DNA of 64,000 nt from Climacium dendroides (Eukaryota > Streptophyta > Bryopsida > Hypnales > Climaciaceae), in assembly GCA_950106755.1 (NCBI GenBank), contig OX467086.1, forward strand, positions 31,886,001 through 31,950,000, in the 5' to 3' direction. Of this stretch, positions 1-9,829 are shown piece by piece. The position numbers and the translations under genes are program-made. Every line of letters begins with the position of its first letter. The first letter of the stretch is position 1. The notes below the pieces were generated by a model, which did not search any database, was not told where the DNA came from, and saw only the letters and a list, made by a program, of their open reading frames with translations.

Positions 1-13
1 ACGCTTCAATAGA

Positions 14-178
14 TGTCCGAATTTGGCAAACACTCGAGTGTCCGTTATATCAGCCGTCCGCTGAAGTAGACACTTGGCCGTCCAATACATTTGGACGTCC
101 GCTGAAACAAATACTTGGCCATCTGGTACATTTTGGCGTCCTCCAAAGCAAATGCCTGAGGTAGGTGGACGGCTAAGC
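14..178. repeat. Degenerate 41-bp tandem repeat at left window edge
   Basis: Similar units starting with a GTCCG/CGTCC word begin near 14, 55, 96 and 137, a 41-bp step. Each contains an (A/T)(C/T)TTGG word and a (C/T)GTCC word. The block is GC-richer than the AT-rich DNA to its right, and it may continue beyond the window. No coding frame looks real here; the 92-codon open frame over it has no recognisable features. Confidence 0.6.
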
Positions 179-404
179 ATTCGCCTCGTGCAGGCAATTG
201 CCGGATACAAACAGTCGAGTGTCCACTTCATTGGAACCATCCAATGCGGCGGACGCTCGACAGTCTGCCACGCAGTTCGTTTCTCCTTCAAGATTTTTAA
301 TCTCATAATTTGCCATATTATATGTTTAGAGCTTAAAATCTTTAGGATATAGAATTTAGTTGAGAATCTTGGCAAAAAAAATTGAATTTTTAACCACTAA
401 ATTA

Positions 405-1330
405 TTAACCCCTAAAGCCTCGAGGATGTTATCTGTCAAAAACCATTGCAAACTACCACTTTTGCTACATTCACCTAAGGAAACCAAAAAATTATGTTTT
501 CTCAAAATCCAACCGTTAAATCTTGTACTTAATTTGTTTGAAAACATGTGGTAAAAAAATTCATCAAAAATGACTGTATAGATTGCAAGATATTTGCATC
601 CAAAGTGAGGAAAAGAAGTTTTTTTGTAACTTGTTTGACTAGATTTTGGGGCTTTGAATCTTTTTAACTAGAAATTTTTGCACTATTAATTTTGATTTTC
701 TAAGTTTTATGTTGAATAGTTGAGTTCAAAATCTAAAAGAAAAATTCAACAAAAAAACACTTCATTTTCACTCATTAAAAAATTGTTAAGTAGAAGTAGG
801 TTAAAGATTGAAGGAAAAACTAAATTATTAATAGATTTAAGATGGAAATGACATACAATAATTCCAACAAGGAGATTGTTTTAGAAAGCAAATCTAACCT
901 TCTCTAACAATTTTTTTTGAAAAATTATAAAAATTACATTCACAAATGAATCCTATATGTTATTTTCTTAAAAAGATGATTAGATTGCCCGAAAAAGTAA
1001 GATTGTCCATAACTTTCTCATAACTAGTCCAAATGGAATGAATCAAAGCTTCAAATGTAGACAAAAATATAAGATTTTAGGAAAAAAATATTTTGACTTT
1101 TTGTGATTTTTTTGTACTGCCCGTTGACTTTTGTTTTTAGCTTATTGTGCCATAACATTTTCTCCCAGGCACCAATTGAAACAAAAATTATATATTCACA
1201 AAGCTCTCAGCAAACTCCACAACCTCAAAAAATCTCAAAAACATTCATTACAAATTGAGACAATAAAAACCTACCTAGACCCAAATTGTCCCCCGAGGGT
1301 TGAAGGGACAAACGGTCCTTTTGGGGTTAA
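405..1330. mobile_element. TTAA-bounded non-autonomous element, family A copy 1
   Basis: TTAA followed by CCCCTAAAG at 405-417 is mirrored by a GGGGTTAA end at 1321-1330. The interior (about 720-1080) closely matches 6170-6500, so this is one copy of a dispersed family. No transposase frame is visible. TTAA at both ends with C-rich inverted termini is what a TTAA-specific (piggyBac-like) transposase would leave; that assignment is inference. Confidence 0.5.
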
Positions 1331-1399
1331 TATCTCTAAAATGATATTAAAATGTATTAATCCCAATGGTCACACTATTTATGAAGCAAGATAAATCAT

Positions 1400-1871
1400 G
1401 TAGAATTTTTAGGGAGAAAAAATGGAAAAATTGCATTTGAAAATGAATCCTACATTTGTACAAGTTATTTTTTTTCTAAAAAATGCTTTAATTGCTTGAT
1501 AGACAAGATTGTTCATAACTTTCTCACATCTCAAGTCCCACATAAAATCCAAATGGAATGAATCAAGGCTTTTCATGTATACAAAAATATAATTTATAAG
1601 GAAAAACTAAAATGTAATTTTAAATATAAATTCCTGACATTCTTTTTGTTGCCCTCATTTCTTTATCTCTTGTTTAGTTTTTTTCAGTTTATTTGGGTAT
1701 AGCATTTGTTCTTGGGCACTGATTGAAAAATCAATTTTATTCCTACAAAGCTAAACAATTTTTCTATCTTCAAGACAAGCTTTTGAAAAACTAAGAAAAT
1801 ATTTTAGTGCATAGGTACACGTCTAAAATGTCATTTATCCTCCAAAGGAACAATGGTCCTTCAGGGATTAA
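1400..1871. repeat. Partial second copy of family A element
   Basis: The stretch around 1430-1600 repeats the order of words seen at 937-1070 (an 'aatgaatcctac/ta' word, then 'tccaaatggaatgaatcaa'). It finishes with GGTCCTTCAGGGATTAA at about 1855-1871, resembling the right terminus of the preceding copy. It is therefore probably a truncated copy lying directly after the first one. Confidence 0.45.
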
Positions 1872-2161
1872 ATTCAAAGTAAAAGAAGGTCTTAAACATA
1901 TAATAAATCATAAAATATATATATATTTATTATGTAAAAAACTCTCAATCATTACAAGTGCATAATGAATCAACAATTCAGCATGTATTTTCAATTCATA
2001 TATATTGGCATACATTGTTGGTTTAGGTGCACCATATATTAGTTAGAATTGCACACACACCCTTCCAACTTTATATTTCTCAACTAATTATAGAGTTTTA
2101 TATAGCGTATTGAACTACTACTCTATTAATATGAATGGCGGAAGTGTTCATTTGGAATGGG

Positions 2162-2671
2162 CTAGTTGAATCCAATAGTGAATCTAGTCATCACATAAGC
2201 CAAACCACCACAATGTCTCAAACCCTTTATGCAAAGGCAATTCAAATATTGATGAAATACATTTTTCGATACATCAAAGGTAAACATGTCCATTCCTTCA
2301 GTCTCCCGTTGCAATTTGAAGTAAGCTTTCGATATGCATTGCCCACTGATCTTTTGAGCGATTTTACCAACCGCATATTCTTCTGATGTACGTGAATATT
2401 TTGGATTGTTTTCCACATCCACATCTTTTGGGTACAAATATACAATATCTGGGTCCACCCACCATCTCTTCTGCAAAGTTTGGGTCCTCTTACTTACTAA
2501 TGTGCACGTACACAAGGACTTCATTGATTCAATAGCTAAGGTGAACGTGCTCCAATTACAAACTCTAATGTAAACATGTGATTCATCTTCAGGATAGTAT
2601 AACATGATGTTGTTTGGAGATATATCATTGTACAGATGTTCAGCGATATGCACTACAATCATTATGTTCAC
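2162..2671 (-). pseudogene. Protein-kinase-like C-terminal fragment, decayed
   Basis: A 169-codon open frame reads like the middle and C-lobe of a eukaryotic protein kinase. Residues 14-24 (YNDISPNNIML) match the catalytic loop pattern HxDxxxxN, with Asp16 and Asn21 retained. The Mg-binding DFG-equivalent has become CNWS at 38-41, so the metal-binding Asp is replaced by Asn. A WWVDPDIVYL segment near residue 70 corresponds to the APE region, and EEYAVGKIAQKI to the segment that in kinases reads like DVYSFG. The N-lobe (glycine loop, lysine) is absent, and a TAG stop lies eight codons upstream of the first plausible start. No introns or promoter are evident. It is most simply a broken gene copy in repeat-rich DNA. 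Confidence 0.5.
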
Positions 2672-3529
2672 AAAGGCCTATGCAAGCTCTACGCGTTTTT
2701 TTTAAATTGAGCGAGATAATGAATTTAAATTACGTTGACTTTTAAAGGATGCAAATAGGTCAAATGAATGTATATGTTGTTTGAATAATCATTATTCATG
2801 TTCAATATATGTTACAAGGTTCTGTCATTCTACCAATATGCATGGCCTTTGTATGTAATTGCATGCATTGCTACAAATCATATTACTTCTAGATGTGAAA
2901 TTTTCACTACCATCGACTTATTTTGGTATTTCAACTTTGTAAGCTGAGATTGAGTATGGTGATAGATGGATTTCTTTACTGCAAATTTTTAGTATGAAAG
3001 TATCTCAAAACATTCTTCAATTCAAACCTTCTGAATTATTGTGTACCCACCTTTCATAGTTCTATCATCTACTTGAATCACCTATGCTATGTCTAGAAAC
3101 GCTACAAGATGTTATCAACCCCTATCAACAACTCCATCATTGCTATTCCACCAAGATAGTGACCCGACTCTATTGCACCTTTCAACAAATGAAATAATAC
3201 TCAACTTCTAAACAAATAACAATGGGTCTTGTAGTGTTGAGACATTCTGAACATACAAAAGCAAGTATGTACACACAAGAACACTCCCCCTTTGAACAAG
3301 TATGACAATCATTGAATCTTTACAATTTCTTCATTCCCAACGATAAATGCTATAAAATTCTATCAATGGTACTGTGGATGTCAAATGAAAACATACAAGT
3401 AGAAAAAAAAAACATTCAATCCAATTAAAAAAAAAATTGGTATGGAAGTATCTCTGGTGGAGAAGACTTTGACTGTGATGGGATTCGACAAGGTGGGTTC
3501 AAGAGGTGGTTTATTGCAACAAGGGCCTC

Positions 3530-3790
3530 GAAATGCTCATAATTACACACAACCTTTTATACTTTGGTGAAGCGTGCTAAGACCTTAGGGGCATGGAGTT
3601 GTTGAGCTTCAAGGAAGCCCTGTCCCAAGCAATTCAAAAAAACACCACCATAGCTGATAGCACTTCCAACTAATGAAGTGTAGAAAAATGCTCCAAAGTC
3701 ACCAATACTCAACTCTTGAATGTGACCAATGATTGTCGAGTCTTGTTGCCACATTGATAGTCCCAACAACGGCAATCCTTCAAGAATCAT
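3530..3790 (-). pseudogene. EamA/DMT transporter-like C-terminal remnant
   Basis: The minus-strand frame contains a hydrophobic segment, GAFFYTSLVGSAISYGG at about residues 33-49. This resembles the family signature of plant EamA drug/metabolite transporters, which as I recall reads like LLYTSIFGSAISYGVFFYNA. After this point the resemblance jumps to another frame, where RASLKLNNSMPL could correspond to the family's RGSLTKLSSLTFL, implying a frameshift. The match is from memory of the family consensus, so the call is tentative. What can be seen is one membrane-like segment and a frame break; whether upstream exons exist at 3.8-5.8 kb could not be established. Confidence 0.35.
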
Positions 3791-4619
3791 GTACTACCAA
3801 CCACAATCACATCATTAAACTCCTTGGTTCAAAATTTCAAAACAAACAAAAAAACACTCAATTATTGCATTGCTAGATAGCCAAGATTAGACTACTCACC
3901 CAACCAATGGCCATAACGAGATTGAAAAATTTAGAGACCCACCATACCATAACAATCCCAATAGCCATACTTTGAGCAACAAGCAACATCCACCATTCAC
4001 AACTGTTCCAAATTGATCAATTTCCATCTGCAAGTAGAGCACTAGAACTTCTCAATTCAATAACACCTCTAGATGTACCTACAAAATTCACGAGACAACA
4101 ATAAGTTGGGGAACATGACTATCTACAGTGCAATCAATTACCTAGTCCGATCCTCTAGTTCATAATCCAAGTTTTTACATCAAATTTTACGTTATGAAGA
4201 TATCCTAGGATTACAAGGAAAAATGAACCTATGGAATCACATGAGAAATTATGTCCAAGGAAATAGAGGAATTTTCCTTCAATAAGACCAGGCCAATAAC
4301 ACCCAAACCCAACCCTACAGATTCAAGAGATTCTCCAAACTAAAACGGCGACCGTCAATGGCTGTGAGTCGATGATCACGTGTCCTATTTCACATGTGAA
4401 CCGAACCCAGAAAGTCATGTCAGTCCACTATAATCTTCTGCAAACAAACTAGGTCGCAATAGCCTCGCCACAATATTTAGCAACTTTGTACAGATTGAGA
4501 TCCGATAGAAAGTTCATCTTAACATTGCAGGAAGGGAGCCGATACGAATCTACACGATCAGTCTTGTTTTCGTTCCGAACATCAGCTACTTAATCCCGCC
4601 GAGTGGATCAGTGTAACAA

Positions 4620-5003
4620 TCAACGACCTGAAGCCTTTCCAACCAAAGGCACGTCAAGAAAAGGACTGCCCGTTATGTTAAAGCAATGTTGGCACTTCCA
4701 AAGTTTCTCGTCAAGAAAAGAACTGCCCGTTATGTTAAAGCAATGTTGGCACTTCCAAAGTTTCTCGTAGTCATTTGGTTGCAGTATCAATTTCCCAAAC
4801 TTATAAGACAACAATGAGTGATCGCTGCACGTCTGCATAGTAGCAACCTGAGCACAGGACTTACGAACCAGTGGCCAAGCTTGGAATTGCCCTTCCTGTA
4901 GAGCGGTGCGGTCGTATAGCTCCCCGGAGTGCGGCGCAGTGCAATTGCCCCACATCCTCTGTAGAAACAACACTAAACATTCCATCGTGGTGTCATATTG
5001 CAT
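4620..5003 (-). CDS. Unrecognised Cys-containing open frame with internal duplication
   Basis: A 127-codon ATG-initiated frame in a stretch of clearly higher GC than its surroundings. I do not recognise the protein. Its most notable feature is a 19-residue in-frame duplication, each copy holding EKLWKCQHCFNITGS, i.e. a CxxC pair. The duplication is 57 bp at DNA level (see separate entry) and is nearly identical between copies, so it is recent or conserved. The frame could be an exon of a gene lying with the EamA-like remnant just downstream on the same strand, a retro-copy, or chance. No promoter or splice evidence decides between these. Confidence 0.3.
   Translation of the reverse strand: MQYDTTMECLVLFLQRMWGNCTAPHSGELYDRTALQEGQFQAWPLVRKSCAQVATMQTCSDHSLLSYKFGKLILQPNDYEKLWKCQHCFNITGSSFLDEKLWKCQHCFNITGSPFLDVPLVGKASGR
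4652..4767. repeat. 57-bp tandem duplication
   Basis: Two adjacent copies of 57 bp begin at 4652 and 4709 with CGTCAAGAAAAG. They differ at very few positions. The length is a multiple of three, so the overlapping minus-strand frame stays open. Confidence 0.85.
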
Positions 5004-5009
5004 GATAAA

Positions 5010-5880
5010 AGAAACATATTTAAATTGTCGCTAAATTAGCGGAGAGGAGACTTCAATCCTTTGAATGTACAATACTTCGGCCGCAAATTAAAGAATGCTA
5101 GCAAAACCTAACCCTATTTCGCTCGACGGTAGCAAATCACAAGAGCTCCCGAAGAAGAAAGTCACCTGATGATGATCCAACAGTATAGCGCCGTAGATGC
5201 TGCGACACTCTGAACGCTGTCCTCTGGAAAACAAAACACCACCCCCTCATCAATCAGTGGCAACCCTAAACCACTTCTTGAAGAAATCTTAATACAGAAA
5301 ATCTGTAAGAAAGAACGCCAACTGATGAAATCTTCCATAAAATTTCATAAAAATGTTTCAAACTGATCCGGTAACAAATTCGAAATTGCGCGTACTCAAT
5401 GGCAAAGAACCAGATCATGTCCGGAAGAAGCATGCTGCGGGAAGCTCGCTAGACGTAAGGACGGAGCAAGCGCACTAGAGCGCACTCCATGAGCAGATAG
5501 GCTGCCTGATTGATGAGAGAGCAACCCGCAGGAAAACCTCCAGGGAATGATGTTTACTCCGATGTCATGTGAACAGAATCAATTTCGGAACCAAGAATGG
5601 CAAATTATGAAGAAAAGATCCAGAGGATTACAATGTGAAGTGTTGAGGAAAAAGAGCGACACGCGAAAGCAATAAAAGGGCTTCGTCATAGTGCTGCTTA
5701 GGACTTGAATGCAGCAGCTGCTGGTCATGACGGCTCGAAAGCCTCGTCCCCTCTTCTATTCAAGACACTTTCCATTGCCTTCGTTTGTATCTTTTTCTTA
5801 TTGACAGTGTCAGTGCAACCTAACTCCACGAGTGGCCTCATTCCCACTGGTTTCGTCATTGCTAACAGTACAATGCTATG
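5010..5880. other. GC-richer non-coding stretch
   Basis: This stretch has a gene-like base composition compared with its flanks, but I find no open frame with recognisable features on either strand. It could be the promoter/5' end of a minus-strand gene whose remnants lie at 3.5-5.0 kb. Nothing in it proves that. Confidence 0.3.
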
Positions 5881-5897
5881 ACAACATGCATTTTATT

Positions 5898-6775
5898 TTA
5901 ACCCCTAAAGTTTCAAGGCCTTTTTTTCATCAAATCCTACTCAAAACTGTCATTTCTTTTGTAAAAAGCAAAAAACTTTAAAATTTGTCTTTATTGCATA
6001 TCTAACTATAAGTTCTTGTAGTACACTAATATAAAAGTGCATGGAAAAAATTTCAGATATTTTGCAAGATATTTATAGTTTCAGATATTTTGCAAGATAT
6101 TTGCATTTCAAGTGAAAAAAACTAGTTTATTTAATACCTTAATTGGCTAAATTTTTTATGTTGAGGAATTGAGTTGAGAATTAAAAAAAAATCAACAAAA
6201 AAACACTAAAGTTTCACTCATCAAAAAATTATTAAGTAGAAGTAGGTTCAAGATTGAAGGGATAACTAAATTGTTAATAGCTTTAAGATGAAATTGAAAC
6301 ACAATAATCCCAATAGTGAGATTGTTCTAGTAAGCAAATTTAATCCTATCTAACAATTTTTTTTTAAATTGAAAGAATTGCATTCACGAAGGGATTTTGT
6401 AAGTTTTTTTTTTCAAGAAGATGCTTAGATTGCCCAAAAAACAAGATTGACCATAACTTTTTCATCACTAGTCTAAATAGAATGAATCAAAGCTTCAGAT
6501 GTAAACAAAAATATAATCTTTGAGAAAAAAATTAAAATTAAAAAATTCAACTTTTTGTGATTTCTTTTGGACTATCCTTTGAGTTGTTTTTTGGATTTAT
6601 GGTAGCATAACTTTTGTTTCTAGGCACCAATCGAAATAAAAATTATATTCCCCAAAAGTTAATCTAATTTCCTATCTTCAAAAAAAGTTTCAAAAAATGA
6701 TGTCAAAAATTGAAATTACACAAGCCTATCCAAAATCCAAAAGTACCCTATAGGAACTTTGGGACTTTAAGGGAA
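5898..6775. mobile_element. TTAA-bounded element, family A copy 2 (eroded right end)
   Basis: TTAACCCCTAAAG at 5898-5910 repeats the left terminus of the element at 405. The interior at 6170-6500 matches 720-1060 in order and orientation. The right end (CTTTAAGGGAAAAG near 6760) is eroded and no longer shows TTAA. The distance between ends (about 880 bp) is close to the 926 bp of copy 1. Confidence 0.5.
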
Positions 6776-6779
6776 AAGA

Positions 6780-7780
6780 ATAAATTATAATTTTTTTAAA
6801 GTGTAAAATTAGTGTAGTATAGACTTTCAACCCCATTCTTCAACATTAAAATCTTAAATTTGATATTAATAGTATATAAATTTGAAGTTAAAAAGATTCA
6901 AAGCCTAAAAATCTAATCATGAATGTAAGGTAAAAAAAAATTGGTTTTCTTCACTTCAAACCCAAACATCTAGCAACCTTTGTAGTCATAGTTTTTGAAA
7001 TTTCATACACATTCTTATACCAATTTGATGCAATATCCAACAATAAAGATATGCAAAAAAATAATTTTGAAAGTTTTTTTGACTGTAAAATAGAAATGGT
7101 GGTTTTGAGTGGAATTTGACTAAAATAAGGTTTGGGGATTCTAGGAGATAGATTCATTTGTGAAATTAAATCTTCTAGAAAATTAAAAGTTGATCAAACT
7201 CACCAATTTTCTCACCAATTTCAAAATCTCAATGCTTCAGTATAAAATGGTACAGCTCAATCTTTCTAAATGGTGCAGCTTAGTATTGGAAAGCTTTAAT
7301 AAAAGTAAATATTATTATTGTACAATTTGTGAGTTAAAACATAGGATCCTTTTATTCACAAAAGGTAACATTTTTGTCAAATTATAAAATTTTACATGTA
7401 ATAAAAGGTGCTTTAAACTCAAAAAAGGATTAATTTGAAAATCTAATTAGAATATGTTTAGAATACACCTACAATATACCTCAAGTATTTCAAATATGTG
7501 ATAGCCCCCATTTAAATACTTTCTTAATGCATGTGATTACAATAGATATATTTTAGTAATCCACTTGCGCTTTACAAACAACATTACTCAATTCCTAAGA
7601 ATAATCTTCATCTACATGTAGCGAGACCAATTTATTTAATGTATACGTATTAGGATTTAGAGACCCCTTCAATTTTAGGGTTCCCCTTCCTTCCCTAGTA
7701 TGTTGGACAATTCCTTTATAGTTTCAGCTATTATTGTGGAAAAACAATTCGATTTTTATATATGTTTAAATGTAGTGTTC
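6780..7780. other. AT-rich DNA without recognisable genes
   Basis: There are only short open frames of low-complexity composition on both strands. I see no domain motifs, RNA gene or clear repeat structure. Confidence 0.5.
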
Positions 7781-7789
7781 AATTAGATT

Positions 7790-8480
7790 GATATGTGTAA
7801 AGTAGTGTGCTACAAAACCATCCATCTCCTTCAAATCTCTCCTATTTTTAACTAGAGAATGGTGATGAGGTGATCCTTAAATGGAACTATTTAGTAATTG
7901 AATGAATTGAAGAAAAAATATTTTTTTATTGCAAGAGCCAATCATTGTTTTTGATTTCCACACATCTCTTTACAAGTTGCAAGTGGGTGGTTTCTAGGGG
8001 ACCCAAGGTTGTCATATCGGACAGGAATCTCATTGTTCACAGACAGAATCGGACCAATTAGGATTGACTAGCTGCAAACTTCAGAGGCTTATAACTTTTG
8101 CAAAAATATTTCAAATCGGACAAATGAGATGTTTTTAGGCATCTATAGTCCCCTGGGGACCTATAGTCACTACAAGAAAACATGTCCGAAATGACAGAAA
8201 TCAGCCCCTCCTAATTGACTGAAAATTGACAGTTTTTTGTCAATTTGGACAATTTTCTGTCAATTCAGACAGTTTTTTGTCCTAATTGACAGAAACTTGT
8301 CAAATTTCTGTCATTTAGGAGGGGCTGATTTTTGTCATTTAGGACACGTTTCTCTTGTAGTGAGTCACAAATAGGTACCTGTGCCCCAAATTTGTGAAAA
8401 TTTATAAATAATTCAAAAATGCTTGAAAAAATACAAAACCACTTGTGTTAGGTTCCACACTTATTTTTTTCTTTGAGTAA
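7790..8480. repeat. Inverted copy of the 35.5-35.86 kb repeat, with internal insertion
   Basis: Segments 7845-7985 and 8366-8470 match, as reverse complement, 35,650-35,780 and 35,530-35,650. In the 35-kb copy these two segments are contiguous. Here they are separated by about 380 bp (7990-8365) that includes a CACTA mini-element. The 35-kb copy therefore appears to be the empty-site state. Confidence 0.6.
8168..8362. mobile_element. 195-bp CACTA-type mini-element with AGT target duplication
   Basis: The element begins CACTACAAGAAAAC and ends CTCTTGTAGTG, the standard CACTA (En/Spm) terminus in plants. It is flanked by the direct repeat AGT at 8165-8167 and 8363-8365, the 3-bp duplication expected of this superfamily. 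The interior is a long imperfect inverted repeat built from words such as AATTGACAG and TCAGCCCCTCCTAA. No coding capacity, so it must have been mobilised in trans. Confidence 0.88.
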
Positions 8481-9640
8481 TGACCAAAAAATATCTTTGT
8501 CCACAAAAACCTATGTAAAAGGCAGACCAGCCCTTAAATGGTTGCTTTTAGAGCATGCTGTTTCGACCTGCCATGAAGGCATTTTCTCTCCAGGATGTGC
8601 ATTTAATAAAGAAAACTTAGTATCTCATAGTCTTCGAGCTCATTATATATTTAACCCCAAAGTGGCATTCAATATCCAGGGTTCAAAAACATCATTGCTT
8701 TTGAAGCTCTATAGGTCTAGATATCTTCAAGTTATACAAATCTCAACCGTACAATCTTGTAGTGTATATGTTTTAGATGATATGTACAAAATTTGAAGTC
8801 ATTTGGCCATATAGATTGCAAGATCATAATGTTTTAGTGTCAAAAATAGATGCTGAAATTTTCCACAAAACACATTTGGAGGTGAAATTTGTTTTCTAAA
8901 CCTACTCAAATGAAAAAACTTTACACTACAAAATGATTCAAAACTAGTATACAAACACATTGGTGAATTTTTTTTCATTCAATTGACTCATTGTGTCTAA
9001 AAAATAGCTTTGAAATGTCAAAAAATAGCAAGAAAAATTGCAAAAAACACATCTAAGGCTGAACCTCCTACTACTAGAATGCTTCTCACTCACTCATTAC
9101 TTCTTGGATTGACATGAGATTTTTGCCTCACAAACTTGACTAGTATGCGCAACTTTTCCAAAAAACTTATTGAAAATGGACTTTGTATGAAGAAGAAATA
9201 GGCCACCGAGGTTCACTCTACTCCCCAAATGCCAGGATGTTGAACTTCGAATTGCTCCCAAACATTCACAACAACTTGGATTGACATGAAAATTTACCAC
9301 AATAACTAGACTTCAAGGGGAACAAAACCCAACAATTTTATTGAAAATGAATGTTTTACAAAAGAGATCCAAGCCCCCGAAGTTACAGCCCTAAATGCAG
9401 TTTGGTGAACTCAAATTGAAGCTGTAAACTTTGGCCCCAAAAAACTCAGTACATCTTGGATTGATCTGAAATATTTGCCACACAAACTAGAAGGGAGAAC
9501 ACAACTTTCTAAACAAATTTTATTGAATTTGGGTCTTGGATGCAAAAGTTACAACACTTTGAATTGGACTTCAAATTGTGTGAGGACACTTTCTGTCCTC
9601 TTTGTCATTTTGGGGTTAATCACAGCCGTTCTTGTACTCA
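8480..9640. other. AT-rich DNA without recognisable genes
   Basis: Several short open frames (the longest about 107 codons at 8473-8796) show no recognisable domain. A phrase like 'cttggattgacatga' recurs near 9110, 9275 and 9450, suggesting old repeat structure. Confidence 0.4.
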
Positions 9641-9644
9641 TGCT

Positions 9645-9764
9645 GGTTACAATTTGCTCTTATGAATTAGTTTTTTCTCTTTCCTTCTTGGTATTTTACA
9701 AGCGGGTTACAATTTGCTCTTATGAATTAGTTTTTTCTCTTCCCTTCTTGGTATTTTACAATAC
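9645..9764. repeat. 60-bp tandem duplication
   Basis: Two copies of a 60-bp unit begin at 9645 and 9705 with GGTTACAATTTGCTC. They are almost identical, so the duplication is fairly recent. Confidence 0.85.
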
Positions 9765-9829
9765 CATTTTCTTGTTGGATGGTATATTTTACTGTTCAGA
9801 AGATGTAGAAAATAACTTTTGTTGTTGAT

